Part shown: piece after piece, positions 25,982-35,776 of the stretch
Numbering within the stretch: the first letter of the stretch is position 1
Layout: every line of letters begins with the position of its first letter
Source of the DNA: Rhodococcus sp. OK302
Lineage (GTDB): Bacteria > Actinomycetota > Actinomycetes > Mycobacteriales > Mycobacteriaceae
Reading direction: 5' to 3'
Assembly (NCBI RefSeq): GCF_002245895.1
Contig: NZ_NPJZ01000001.1
Location: 620,001 to 684,000, forward strand
Length of the DNA stretch: 64,000 nucleotides
Program-made: the position numbers and the translations under genes
The notes under the pieces: model-generated
The model's input: the letters and a program-made list of their open reading frames with translations, nothing else
Databases searched by the model: none
Told to the model about the DNA's origin: nothing

Positions 25982-27394
25982 ATGACGGATATGTTGGACG
26001 CTGCCCACAGCACCAGCGAGTTCGCGAGCATCCGCGCCGTTCTCGACGACGCCCTCATCGAGGACCAGGAGACCGGCCGATACCAGGTGCGACGCAGCGT
26101 GTTCACCGACGAGCAACTGTTCGAGCTCGAGATGACCCACATCTTCGAGGGCAACTGGATCTACCTCGCCCACGAAAGCCAAATCCCCAATGTCGGTGAC
26201 TATTTCACCACCTACATGGGTCGTCAACCCATCGTCATCACTCGCAACAAAGAAGGCGAACTGGGTGCGCTGATCAACGCGTGCAGCCACCGCGGCGCGA
26301 TGCTCTGCCGCCGCAAGACCGACAACCGCACCACGTTCACGTGCCCGTTCCACGGCTGGACGTTCAACAACTCCGGCAAGCTACTCAAGGCCAAAGATGC
26401 TCGTACCGGCGGATATCCGGAACAGTTCAACAAGGACGGTTCCCATGACCTGACCAAGGTGGCGCGATTCGAAAGCTACCGAGGCTTCCTCTTCGGCAGT
26501 CTCAATGCCGATGTCCTCCCCCTCGAAGAGCACCTCGGCGACACCACGAAGATCATCGACATGATTGTGGACCAGTCCCCGGACGGTCTCGAGGTTCTTC
26601 GCGGCGCCTCCACCTACACCTACGACGGCAACTGGAAGCTCCAGACAGAGAACGGAGCTGACGGCTACCACGTCTCGTCGACGCACTGGAACTACGCGGC
26701 AACCACCGCCCGTCGCACGGCCGGTGAATCGGCCAACGAGACCAAAGCTATGGACGCCGGCACCTGGGGCAAGCAGGGGGGAGGATACTTCTCCTACGAC
26801 TACGGCCACCTTCTCCTGTGGATGTGGTGGGGCAACCCCGAGGACCGCCCGCTGTACGAGCGCAGAGCAGAGCTCGAGGCCGAATTTGGTTCCAAGAAAG
26901 CCGAATTCATGGTCGGCGCGTCACGCAATCTCTGCCTCTATCCCAACGTGTACCTCATGGACCAGTTCAGCAGCCAGATCCGGCACTTCCGTCCGATCTC
27001 GGTCGATCAGACGGAAGTCACGATCTACTGCATAGCACCCAAGGGCGAAAGTGCAGATGCTCGCAGTAATCGCATCCGCCAGTACGAGGATTTTTTCAAC
27101 GCATCAGGTATGGCCACTCCGGACGACCTCGAAGAGTTCCGCTCCTGCCAGAAGACCTATCAGGCCGGCGGCGCACCGTGGAACGATCTGAGCCGCGGTG
27201 TCACGCACCAGGTCGTCGGCCCCAACGATGTCGCGAAAGATCTTGGCATGGACCGAGTTCTCTCCAGTGGAGCCAAGACCGAAGATGAGGGCCTGTACCC
27301 GATTCAGCACGGCTATTGGCGTGACGCCATGCTCGCGGCAGTTGATGCCGAAGAAGCCGGCGCCCAGCGTACCGATTCCACCCAGACCAACTGA
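25982..27394 (+). CDS. benA: Benzoate 1,2-dioxygenase large subunit BenA
   Basis: 470 residues, ATG 25982 with GGAGG at 25970-25974. The Rieske cluster ligands are C101-S-H103 and C121-P-F-H124. The mononuclear iron site is seen as [11 protein letters not shown] (H230, H235), with the bridging Asp beside it. This alpha subunit of the terminal oxygenase dihydroxylates benzoate at C1/C2. First gene of benABCD. Anthranilate or toluate dioxygenases are close relatives; the following benD and benK/benE favour benzoate. Confidence 0.95.
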   Translation: MTDMLDAAHSTSEFASIRAVLDDALIEDQETGRYQVRRSVFTDEQLFELEMTHIFEGNWIYLAHESQIPNVGDYFTTYMGRQPIVITRNKEGELGALINACSHRGAMLCRRKTDNRTTFTCPFHGWTFNNSGKLLKAKDARTGGYPEQFNKDGSHDLTKVARFESYRGFLFGSLNADVLPLEEHLGDTTKIIDMIVDQSPDGLEVLRGASTYTYDGNWKLQTENGADGYHVSSTHWNYAATTARRTAGESANETKAMDAGTWGKQGGGYFSYDYGHLLLWMWWGNPEDRPLYERRAELEAEFGSKKAEFMVGASRNLCLYPNVYLMDQFSSQIRHFRPISVDQTEVTIYCIAPKGESADARSNRIRQYEDFFNASGMATPDDLEEFRSCQKTYQAGGAPWNDLSRGVTHQVVGPNDVAKDLGMDRVLSSGAKTEDEGLYPIQHGYWRDAMLAAVDAEEAGAQRTDSTQTN

Positions 27395-27405
27395 GGAACT
27401 CGATC

Positions 27406-27915
27406 ATGACCACTGCAACCGACACCACGCTCACCCAGCACGCCATCGAGCAGTTCCTCTACCGCGAGTCACGCTACCTCGACGACCGCGAGTTCGAGAA
27501 GTGGATCGAGTGCTATCACCCGGATTCCGAATTCTGGATGCCGGCCTGGGCCGACGACGGTGAACTCACCACCGATCCGCAGACCGAGATTTCACTGATC
27601 TACTACCCCAACCGGGGTGGTATCGAGGATCGTGTCTTCCGAATTCGAACCGACCGTTCCAGCGCCACAAGCCTTCCCGAGCCTCGGACGGGGCACAACA
27701 TCAGCAACGTCGAGATGACCTCACAGCGCGGAACCCAGGTGGACGTGCGCTTCAACTGGTTCACCCTCTACTGCCGCTACAACACTGTCGATACCTACTT
27801 CGGCACGTCGTTTTACACGATCGACTTCGCCGGCGAACAGCCGCTGATCATGAAGAAGAAGGTCGTACTCAAGAACGACTACATCCATCACGTGGTAGAC
27901 GTCTACCACATCTGA
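27406..27915 (+). CDS. benB: Benzoate 1,2-dioxygenase small subunit BenB
   Basis: 169 residues, 11 bp after benA with GAGGAAC as RBS. The ring-hydroxylating beta-subunit fold shows FLYRESRYLDDREFEKWIE, the aromatic-rich YHPDSEFWMPAWADDG and the C-terminal LKNDYIHHVVDVYHI. It packs with BenA as a structural alpha3beta3 partner and has no metal site. The length is usual for the family. Confidence 0.95.
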   Translation: MTTATDTTLTQHAIEQFLYRESRYLDDREFEKWIECYHPDSEFWMPAWADDGELTTDPQTEISLIYYPNRGGIEDRVFRIRTDRSSATSLPEPRTGHNISNVEMTSQRGTQVDVRFNWFTLYCRYNTVDTYFGTSFYTIDFAGEQPLIMKKKVVLKNDYIHHVVDVYHI

Positions 27916-27950
27916 CCGGCACTTCTTCTTCACGAATCGAGCTGTTTTCC

Positions 27951-29552
27951 ATGAGTTTTCAAGTTGCACTGAGTTTCGAGGACGGCATCACACGCTTCGT
28001 CGAATGCAATTCCGACGAGACCGTCGCCGACGCGTCGTACCGGGCACGAATCAATATCCCACTCGACTGCCGCGACGGAGCGTGCGGAACGTGCAAGTCC
28101 TTGTGTGAGTCAGGCAGTTTCGACGGAGGCGACTACATCGACGAGGCCCTCACTGACGACGAGGCCGAGCAGGGCTACTGTCTGCCGTGTCAGATGGTGC
28201 CCGAGTCCGATCTGGTTCTTCAGATTCCCACCACGTCCGCAGTTGCCAAGACCGCCGCCGGTTCGCATGTATCCACGATCACCGAGATAGTGCGACATTC
28301 CGATACCACCATCGGGTTTACCGTCTCTGTCGAGAACCGCAGCGATCTGGTGTTTCTGCCCGGTCAATACGTGAATATTCTTGTTCCCGGTACTGATTCG
28401 ACCCGCTCGTACTCGTTCAGCACCGGCCCTACAGTCGAGGATGCGTCGTTCCTGGTCAAGATCACCCCGGGCGGGTTGATGTCGGACTACCTCAGCGAAC
28501 GCGCACAGGTTGGCGACACACTCGAACTCACCGGGCCGATGGGAAGCTTCTTCCTGCGTACGCAACAACGTCCGGCCCTGTTGTTGGCCGGCGGCACCGG
28601 CCTCGCGCCTCTGCTCTCGATCCTCGAGAAGATGCGTGCCGACGGCTCCGAGTTACCTGTTCACCTGATCTACGGCGTGAGCTCCGACGCCGATCTAGTG
28701 GAGCTGGATACGCTGCACAAGTACACAGAACTGCTGCCGCAGTTCACCTTCGACTACTGCGTGGCCGATCAAGGCAGCTCTGCCCCGAACAAGGGTTACG
28801 TCACCGGGCTCATCGAACCGGCACATCTCGACGACGGCAATGTCGACGTCTACCTGTGTGGTCCGCCGCCGATGGTCGAAGCAGTACGTCAGCACTTCAA
28901 GGACGTGTCGATCACTCCCACGAACTTCTACTTCGAGAAATTCAACACGGCAGCAACTCCTGCACCGGCCACAGAGCTCACCGAAGCGGAGCGTGCAGCA
29001 GCTGTCAAAGCTGCTGCCGAGACCGGACTTCCAGCGGTATCGGCGTCCGTTGCGACGGTCGATATCGGCGCCTACGAGATCGGTGAGGAACACCTACCCG
29101 TGGCCGAATCCGACGCGCAATTCGACGCCCGGATGGCACTCGAGTTAGGTGCCATGGAACTCACCATCGGCCGACTCACCCCAGCGCAGCTGATCGAATA
29201 CCGAATCCTGGCCGAGAACTCTGCCGCGTCGATCGAACGCGATCGATTCACGGACGCAGCGGCATTCACCGAAACCAATGCGCTGTTCCACGACTTTCTG
29301 TTCCGTTGCACCGGCAACGAGATTCTCTTGCAGGCGTACCACCGCCTCGAGGTCACCGAGCTCATGAACCGGATACTGCGAACAGCAGATTGGGTCGACG
29401 AGCACGTTGCGGAAGATCACCTGCACATCGTTCGCGCATTCGCAGAGAACGATCGAACCGCCGCACGCGAGTTGATCGTCGCGCACAGTGAGCATGCCAA
29501 GGCCACGATGCGCTGCGCCATCGCAGACAATCACCTGAGCATCGCGCAATGA
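27951..29552 (+). CDS. benC: Benzoate dioxygenase reductase BenC with C-terminal FCD-like domain
   Basis: 533 residues, about 190 longer than ordinary BenC. Residues 1-95 are a plant-type [2Fe-2S] ferredoxin (C40, C45, C48, C80); about 105-205 bind FAD (STRSYSFSTGP); about 210-330 bind NADH (LLAGGTGLAPLLSILEKM, VYLCGPPPMVEAV). After an Ala/Glu-rich linker, residues about 385-530 read as an FCD helical domain (FHDFLFRCTGNEILLQAYHR and EDHLHIVRAFAENDRTAARE), the effector domain of GntR/FadR regulators. The reductase passes electrons from NADH to BenA. The tail has no DNA-binding part; its role is unknown. Overlaps benD by 4 bp. Confidence 0.92.
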   Translation: MSFQVALSFEDGITRFVECNSDETVADASYRARINIPLDCRDGACGTCKSLCESGSFDGGDYIDEALTDDEAEQGYCLPCQMVPESDLVLQIPTTSAVAKTAAGSHVSTITEIVRHSDTTIGFTVSVENRSDLVFLPGQYVNILVPGTDSTRSYSFSTGPTVEDASFLVKITPGGLMSDYLSERAQVGDTLELTGPMGSFFLRTQQRPALLLAGGTGLAPLLSILEKMRADGSELPVHLIYGVSSDADLVELDTLHKYTELLPQFTFDYCVADQGSSAPNKGYVTGLIEPAHLDDGNVDVYLCGPPPMVEAVRQHFKDVSITPTNFYFEKFNTAATPAPATELTEAERAAAVKAAAETGLPAVSASVATVDIGAYEIGEEHLPVAESDAQFDARMALELGAMELTIGRLTPAQLIEYRILAENSAASIERDRFTDAAAFTETNALFHDFLFRCTGNEILLQAYHRLEVTELMNRILRTADWVDEHVAEDHLHIVRAFAENDRTAARELIVAHSEHAKATMRCAIADNHLSIAQ

Positions 29553-30331
29553 GCCCGCGAATTTTCGCCGGCCGATTCGACAACCGTGTTGTCGTCGTGA
29601 CGGGTGCCGCTCAGGGCATCGGCCGTTGTGTTGCCGAAAGAATCTCCGCCGAAGGCGGTTCGGTGGTTCTCGTCGACCGGGCGGAACTCGTACACGAGGT
29701 TGCCGGGGCTCTCGAGCGCTCGCATTCCGTCACTGCCGATCTCGAACAGTTCAACGGAGCACAGAGGGCAATAGACCAGGCACACAAGCATTTCGGTCGG
29801 ATCGATGTGCTGATAAACAATGTCGGCGGAACTATCTGGGCCAAGCCGTACGAGCACTACACACCTGAACAGATCCAGGCGGAAGTTCAACGCTCACTTT
29901 TTCCCACGTTGTGGACCTGCCGGGCAGCATTGCCCTACCTGATCGAACAAGCACGCGGCACCATAGTCAACGTCTCGTCTGTCGCGACTCGCGGACTCAA
30001 CCGCGTTCCGTACGCAGCCGCCAAAGGTGGCGTCAGTGCTATCACGGCGGCACTGGCCATGGAAGTAGCACAGTACGGAATACGTGTTGTAGCAACAGCT
30101 CCCGGCGGAACCGAGGCCCCGCCGCGCGTCGTGGCCCGCGGGCCCGGTGCACAGACCGAGGACGAGAAGGTCTGGTACCAGCAGATCGTCGACCAGACGG
30201 TCGATTCTTCACTGCAAAAGCGTTACGGCACACTCGACGAGCAAGCCGCGGCCATCACCTTCCTCGCCTCTGACGAGGCGTCGTATATTACCGGCACGGT
30301 ACTTCCCGTCGCTGGTGGTGATCTCGGCTGA
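29549..30331 (+). CDS. benD: Benzoate cis-diol dehydrogenase BenD
   Basis: 260 residues, classical SDR: cofactor loop VTGAAQGIGRCVAERIS, NNVGG, catalytic Ser in VNVSSVATRG and Tyr-x3-Lys in RVPYAAAKGGVSAI. It oxidises and decarboxylates 1,6-dihydroxycyclohexa-2,4-diene-1-carboxylate to catechol with NAD+. Starts inside the benC stop (ATGA overlap), so it is translationally coupled. Its catechol feeds catABC next door. Confidence 0.94.
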   Translation: MSPRIFAGRFDNRVVVVTGAAQGIGRCVAERISAEGGSVVLVDRAELVHEVAGALERSHSVTADLEQFNGAQRAIDQAHKHFGRIDVLINNVGGTIWAKPYEHYTPEQIQAEVQRSLFPTLWTCRAALPYLIEQARGTIVNVSSVATRGLNRVPYAAAKGGVSAITAALAMEVAQYGIRVVATAPGGTEAPPRVVARGPGAQTEDEKVWYQQIVDQTVDSSLQKRYGTLDEQAAAITFLASDEASYITGTVLPVAGGDLG

Positions 30332-30387
30332 CCCGGACTCGAAGTCTCACACCCACTTCTTCCTGATCTCTCGAACGGAGATTCGCC

Positions 30388-31758
30388 ATGTCGTCAACCG
30401 AACGTGGTTCCTGGGCAAGCGCCCGCCATCGCTCGTCAGTCCTGTGGGTGGTCGCGATCGCCGCCATCGCCATCCTGTTCGACGGATACGATCTCGTCGT
30501 CTACGGCACGATCCTGCCTGTTCTGATGGATGATCCAGGACAGATCGGCGCACTGTCCGCGTCACAGGCCGGCGCGTTAGGTTCGTACGCCCTTATCGGA
30601 GTGATGGTGGGAGCGTTGACGTGCGGCGCGATCGGCGACCACTTCGGGCGTCGAAAGCTGATGCTGATCAACATCGTCTGGTTCTCGGTAGGTATGGCGC
30701 TGGCGTCATTCGCCACTAGCATCACCTCCTTCGGACTACTGCGATTCTTCACCGGCATCGGTGTCGGCGGACTCGTGGCCACGGCAGGTGCGATGATCGC
30801 CGAATTCGCGCCACCTGGACGCCGAAATCTGTTCAACGCCATCGTCTACAGCGGCGTACCGGCCGGCGGCGTGATGGCCTCGATACTGGCGATCGTCCTC
30901 CGCGATGCCATCGGCTGGCGCGGACTGTTCCTCATCGGAGCGCTCCCCCTCCTCATCCTGTTTCCGCTCGCGTGGTTCCGCCTTCCGGAATCACCCGTGT
31001 GGCTGGTCGCACGCGGACGCATCGACGAGGCAGAAGCCGTGTCCTTGAAGACCGGAATTCCCCTGCCTGTCAACGTAGCTCGACCTAGCGGAGCCGCCGC
31101 GGAGAAGGTCGGCTTCCGTGCGCTCGCCAGCAAGCAATATGTCTGGGGCACAGCGCTCCTCGGCCTGATGAGTTTCGCCGGACTTCTCCTCACCTACGGC
31201 CTCAACACCTGGCTGCCCAAAATCATGGAGAACGCCGGGTACAACGCCAAGGGATCGCTCTCATTCCTACTGGTGCTCAACGGCGGCGCCATTATCGGCG
31301 GCCTTCTCGCCTCCCGGATCGCCGACGTCACCGGACCTCAACGCGTCGTGGCCACAACCTTCGGGCTTGCCGCTCTTGCCTTGCTGCTGTTCACCTTCGG
31401 CTTCCCTCTGCCTGTCCTCCTGGCATCGGTGGCTATCGCCGGCGTCGGAACCATCGGAACGCAGGTCCTGATCTATGGATTCGTGTCCAACTACTACTCG
31501 ACGTCCGCCCGTGCAGCCGGCGTCGCGTGGTGCGCAGGTTTCGGCCGCCTCGGCGGAATATTCGGGCCCCTCATCGGTGGGAGCTTGATCAGCGCAGGTA
31601 TCAGCTCGGAATCAGCGTTCTACGTCTTCGCAGGCATCGCCGTACTGGGTTGCATTGTCACATTCTTCGTCCCGAAGCAGAATCCTCGTCTCAATGCTGC
31701 GGCGGTACCGGCAGAAAAGGAAAACAGCAGTGAGCCCGGCGTTACGGTGGTGGGGTGA
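30388..31758 (+). CDS. benK: Benzoate MFS transporter BenK
   Basis: 456 residues with 12 predicted membrane helices. The aromatic-acid:H+ symporter signature is clear: FDGYDLVVYGTILPVLM in helix 1 and GAIGDHFGRRKLM between helices 2 and 3. It imports benzoate with protons. RBS CGGAGA upstream of ATG 30388; 56 bp after benD. Its stop overlaps the start of the LAL regulator by 4 bp. Confidence 0.93.
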   Translation: MSSTERGSWASARHRSSVLWVVAIAAIAILFDGYDLVVYGTILPVLMDDPGQIGALSASQAGALGSYALIGVMVGALTCGAIGDHFGRRKLMLINIVWFSVGMALASFATSITSFGLLRFFTGIGVGGLVATAGAMIAEFAPPGRRNLFNAIVYSGVPAGGVMASILAIVLRDAIGWRGLFLIGALPLLILFPLAWFRLPESPVWLVARGRIDEAEAVSLKTGIPLPVNVARPSGAAAEKVGFRALASKQYVWGTALLGLMSFAGLLLTYGLNTWLPKIMENAGYNAKGSLSFLLVLNGGAIIGGLLASRIADVTGPQRVVATTFGLAALALLLFTFGFPLPVLLASVAIAGVGTIGTQVLIYGFVSNYYSTSARAAGVAWCAGFGRLGGIFGPLIGGSLISAGISSESAFYVFAGIAVLGCIVTFFVPKQNPRLNAAAVPAEKENSSEPGVTVVG

Positions 31759-34457
31759 CCCATCGTGGAGTGCTGGTCGGCCGAGAGCGCGAACTCGCAG
31801 CTCTCGGCCGGGCCTTGTCGACGGCGCAGCAGGGGACACCGACGCTTGTGCTCGTGGAGGGGGAAGCCGGCAGTGGCAAGTCGACACTCGTCAACAGGTT
31901 CACCGAAGTAACGGCGCAGCACAGTCTTCGGCACGCCCGCGGGCTGGAGTGGGAATCGCAGACCCCTTTCGGTGTGGTTGAGCAGCTACTCGAACACCCG
32001 GTCTCCGTCGCCGATCCGGTGTCGGCGGCCAACGAGATTCTCACAGCTTCGGAAGGTCTCACCATCGTTGTGGTCGACGATGCTCACCACAGTGACGTCG
32101 AGTCACTCCAAGCCGTTACGTCGGCACTTCATCGCGGCTGGGACAGCCGGCTACTGATCATCTTCATCGCCGAGGAATCGCCACACCTGAGCAAGGCGGT
32201 CAGTCGAATTCTCGAGCTTCACTGGGCTCAGCGTCTACACATCAGCCCACTCGACGCCTCCGCTATCACCGAGATCGCGCGGGTGCGCAACGGTATCGAT
32301 CTCAGCTCCGGTGCCGCACGACAACTTCAGGAATTCACAGCAGGAAACACCCTGGATGTCATATCACTTCTGGATGAGTTACCGCCGACGCATTGGTCCC
32401 GCTGGCACCGCACGTTGCCGCTTCCACGGCACCGAGCTGCGTCGATTGCTCATGACCTCGCGACGTGCAGCGATGATGGGCGCACGCTCGTCGAGGCAGC
32501 TGCCGTACTAGGCAACGGCACCATGTTGTCCCACCTCTCGCAGTTAGCCGACGTCGAAGACATCGTGGGCGCCCTGGACAGCGCCTGCGCGAGCGGTCTA
32601 CTCACAATCCACGAACAGCGCGGCAGCACCGAAGTATCCTTTCGAGGTCCGATGATCTCGGCTGCGGTGAACGCGACGTTGGGTCCCGCTCGGTTGCACC
32701 AACTTCACCTGCGCGCGGCCGACATCGCCTGGGGCGACGGCGAGCGCTTGTTCCACCTCGCTGCCGCGAGCACCACCCACAACGAGAACCTCGCCTCGGA
32801 TCTGGTCGGTTACGCTGCATTACGAGCCGTCGAAGGTGCCTGGTCCGAAGTTGCCGACGCTTTGGTCACGGCCAGCCGCCTTACGGTCGACAAGAGCGAG
32901 CACGAAGATCGCCTCCTTCGAGGGGTCGACGCACTGACCGGATCCGGTGATATTCCGCGGGCAATGGTCTTCGCACCCGAAGTCGAAAGCATCACACGTA
33001 AGCCGCTTCGCGACGCCGTGCTCGGGTACCTCGCTATCCATCGCGGACGCCCCACCGAGGCCGACGGATTGCTGATGCGCGCCTGGGATAGTTGCCCGGC
33101 GAATCTCGAACCTGGCACGTCGGCGTTGATCGCTCAGCGCATGGTCCTGCATTCGCTGGCCAGGCTGGACGGAGCGGCCCTGGTCGAATGGGTCGACCGC
33201 GCAGTTGACTTGGTGGGCCCCGCCGATCCCGCTGCAGTCGAGTCCGAGGCAATCAAGGGCCTCGGGCTGGGTGCTACCGGGCACGCCGCCCAAGCCCTGG
33301 CCGCATACGAAGAGCTCTCCGACCGGGTTCGCCCCGGAGCTCAAGCCCAGCGGTTCCAGATGGGTCGCGGCTGGCTCGAACTTGCACTCGATCACCCCGA
33401 ATCTGCCCGCCGTGACCTGGAAAGCGCTGTATCCACCGAGTTCTCCAGCGGTTCGGCGCGGATCTCACTGTGGGCACAGGCCTGGCTCGCTCGCACCCAG
33501 TTCGCGCTGGGCGCTTGGGATGATGCCCTGACGACGGTCGGAAATGCGGGTGCCGAACTCGATCGATTCGAGATCGAAATAGTTCGGCCACTCGTTCATT
33601 GGTCCGGAGCTCAAATACATGCCTTGCGTGGAAACTGGGACCTGGCTCGCGACCACGTGCGTCGGGCGCATGCCGGTACCCACTCGTACGAGATCATGTA
33701 TATCCCTTCCCTTCTTGCGAGAGCCCAGTTCGCCGAAGCGGCAGCGGACTATCCCGACGTCCTTCTGGCGCTGGCGCCGCTGACATCGAGCAGCGCGCAG
33801 CGATGGCTCGACGAACCCGGATTCTGGCCTTGGGTCGATCTCTATGCCAACGCTCTGGTCATGGTCGGTCGAGTGGACGACGCCGACGCATTCTTGCGAC
33901 CGCACGAGAGGACAGCCCGAAAGCGTAAACACCGTTCGGCAACGGCCCGGCTCGGCTACGTACGTGGCCGAATCCATGGTGCGCGAGGCGAACTCGACGC
34001 TGCACGCGAATGTTTCGACGAGGCTCTCATGGGGATCGCGGAGCTACCGCTTCCCTACGACCGCGCTCGGATCAACTTCGCCTACGGCCAAACACTTCGT
34101 AGGGCTGGGAAGCGCGGGGACGCCGATGTTGTCCTCCGCGCCGCTCGTTCGCTGTATCTGGCACTGGGCGCCGGTACGTACGTGGATCGTTGCGATCGAG
34201 AGCTACGAGCCGGAGGGTTGAATCTCTCTCGCGGAGACAAGGGAATCGCCGACCTGACTCCGCAAGAGCGTGCGGTTGCCGACCTCGTCGCCGCAGGCAA
34301 GAGCAACAAGGAAGCTGCAGGTGAATTGTTTCTCTCCGTCAAGACTATTCAGTATCACCTCACCCGCGCGTACGCGAAGCTCGGATTGCGTTCACGCAGC
34401 GAGCTCGCGGCATTCTTCCGCGAGCGTGGACTCTCCGATCCGCACCAGAGGACCTGA
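31755..34457 (+). CDS. LAL-type LuxR regulator in the ben operon
   Basis: 900 residues, GTG start at 31755 overlapping benK. N-terminal ATPase with Walker A GEAGSGKST (residues 36-44) and Walker B TIVVVDDAHH (about 105-114); a long helical TPR-like middle; C-terminal LuxR HTH (TPQERAVADLVAAGKSNKEA, LFLSVKTIQYHLTRAYAKLG). Large ATP-binding LuxR (LAL/MalT-like) proteins are effector-dependent activators. Its place between benK and benE makes it the likely ben activator, responding to benzoate or an intermediate, and able to amplify its own synthesis. No other ben regulator is in the window. Confidence 0.88.
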   Translation: MTHRGVLVGRERELAALGRALSTAQQGTPTLVLVEGEAGSGKSTLVNRFTEVTAQHSLRHARGLEWESQTPFGVVEQLLEHPVSVADPVSAANEILTASEGLTIVVVDDAHHSDVESLQAVTSALHRGWDSRLLIIFIAEESPHLSKAVSRILELHWAQRLHISPLDASAITEIARVRNGIDLSSGAARQLQEFTAGNTLDVISLLDELPPTHWSRWHRTLPLPRHRAASIAHDLATCSDDGRTLVEAAAVLGNGTMLSHLSQLADVEDIVGALDSACASGLLTIHEQRGSTEVSFRGPMISAAVNATLGPARLHQLHLRAADIAWGDGERLFHLAAASTTHNENLASDLVGYAALRAVEGAWSEVADALVTASRLTVDKSEHEDRLLRGVDALTGSGDIPRAMVFAPEVESITRKPLRDAVLGYLAIHRGRPTEADGLLMRAWDSCPANLEPGTSALIAQRMVLHSLARLDGAALVEWVDRAVDLVGPADPAAVESEAIKGLGLGATGHAAQALAAYEELSDRVRPGAQAQRFQMGRGWLELALDHPESARRDLESAVSTEFSSGSARISLWAQAWLARTQFALGAWDDALTTVGNAGAELDRFEIEIVRPLVHWSGAQIHALRGNWDLARDHVRRAHAGTHSYEIMYIPSLLARAQFAEAAADYPDVLLALAPLTSSSAQRWLDEPGFWPWVDLYANALVMVGRVDDADAFLRPHERTARKRKHRSATARLGYVRGRIHGARGELDAARECFDEALMGIAELPLPYDRARINFAYGQTLRRAGKRGDADVVLRAARSLYLALGAGTYVDRCDRELRAGGLNLSRGDKGIADLTPQERAVADLVAAGKSNKEAAGELFLSVKTIQYHLTRAYAKLGLRSRSELAAFFRERGLSDPHQRT

Positions 34458-34460
34458 AAT

Positions 34461-35714
34461 ATGACAAACACCCGCGCTGACCAAACGCCGGCACGCGTCG
34501 TAATGGAGCCTGTGCCGCAACCTGTTCACCGACTGCGGCAAGTCCTGCGTGACTTCGGCGGAATGTACGCCGCGAACGCCGTCATCGGTATCGTCTTTTC
34601 CGCGACGGGCCCGGTGGCGGTGATCCTGGCTGCAGGATTGGCCGGAGGACTGAGCCAAGCACAGTTGGCGTCCTGGCTTTTCGGCGCATTCTTCGTCAAC
34701 GGAATCCTGACGATTACCGCGTCCTGGCTCTATCGCCAGCCACTGGCCTTTTTCTGGACCATTCCGGGAACCGTGGTCGTCGGCGCGTCATTGGAGCACC
34801 TGCCCTGGGAGCAGGTACTCGGTGCTTTCTTCGCCACCGGCCTTCTGATATTGCTTGTCGGATTGACCGGATGGATCAGACCGATCATGTCCGCGCTCCC
34901 CATGCCCATCGTAATGGCAATGGTTGCAGGGGTTTTCCTTCATTTCGGCACTGATTTAGTCGAGGCACCGGCACACGACGCAGCCATCGCGCTACCGATG
35001 ATTGCGACCTTTGTTGCACTCAGCGTGTTCACGAAGGTCGGCCGCTTCGCTCCTCCCGTCCTCGGCGCGTTGCTCGTCGGCGTGATCATCATCGCTGTAT
35101 CCGGGCGATTCAATTCCGGTGGCAACACCCACGAGTGGTTCGCGCATCCAGTCCTGACCACTCCACAATGGTCCTGGCAGGCAATGGTCGAACTGGTTGT
35201 GCCGCTGGCCATCACAGTCATCGTGGTTCAGAACGGGCAAGGCATCGCGGTGTTACGCACGGCCGGGCATCAACCTCCCATCGGAACTGTGACAGTTGCC
35301 TGCGGCGCCTTCTCACTTGTCAATGCAGCAGTGGGATGTGTGTCGACCTGCCTCACCGGCCCGACCAACGCTCTGCTCTCGGCGTCCGGTGAGCGAACAA
35401 GGCAATACACCGCCGGCATTTTCTGTGGACTACTTGCCGTTCTCTTCGGTTTGTTCGCACCGACATTCGTGGCAATGATGCTGGCCACGCCCGCAGCATT
35501 CATCGTCACTCTGGGTGGTTTGGCAATGCTGAAGCCACTGCAGGGCGCCTTCGTCACCGCATTCGGCGGCCGATTCACTTTCGGCGCCTTGGTCGCATTT
35601 CTGGTGACGATTTCCGACGTCGAACTACTCAACATCGGCGCCGCGTTCTGGGGCCTCGCATTGGGTGTCATCGCCTCGCGAATCCTCGAGAGCAAAGACT
35701 ACGCCGCCACCTGA
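34461..35714 (+). CDS. benE: Benzoate:H+ symporter BenE
   Basis: 417 residues, starting 3 bp after the LAL regulator's stop with GAGGA as RBS. A 12-helix protein with BenE blocks: GMYAANAVIGIVFSATGPVAV, SWLYRQPLAFFWTIPGT, ALPMPIVMAMVAGVFLHFG, and NAAVGCVSTCLTGPTNAL. A second benzoate importer beside BenK, with a different fold (BenE/NCS2-like). Last gene of the ben operon. Confidence 0.93.
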   Translation: MTNTRADQTPARVVMEPVPQPVHRLRQVLRDFGGMYAANAVIGIVFSATGPVAVILAAGLAGGLSQAQLASWLFGAFFVNGILTITASWLYRQPLAFFWTIPGTVVVGASLEHLPWEQVLGAFFATGLLILLVGLTGWIRPIMSALPMPIVMAMVAGVFLHFGTDLVEAPAHDAAIALPMIATFVALSVFTKVGRFAPPVLGALLVGVIIIAVSGRFNSGGNTHEWFAHPVLTTPQWSWQAMVELVVPLAITVIVVQNGQGIAVLRTAGHQPPIGTVTVACGAFSLVNAAVGCVSTCLTGPTNALLSASGERTRQYTAGIFCGLLAVLFGLFAPTFVAMMLATPAAFIVTLGGLAMLKPLQGAFVTAFGGRFTFGALVAFLVTISDVELLNIGAAFWGLALGVIASRILESKDYAAT

Positions 35715-35740
35715 CATGCGATTATACGCATTATTTACTT

Positions 35741-35755
35741 TGACAACCATTTGCA
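35741..35755. promoter_or_regulatory. Zur-box-like site upstream of aztD
   Basis: TGACAACCATTTGCA matches the actinobacterial Zur box TGAAAATCATTTTCA at 12 of 15 positions, and two of the changes are symmetrical. It overlaps a possible -35 TTGACA (35740-35745). A small palindrome GGCTA/TAGCC (35761-35776) directly precedes the start codon. Confidence 0.55.
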
Positions 35756-35776
35756 ATAAGGGCTAGATCTATAGCC

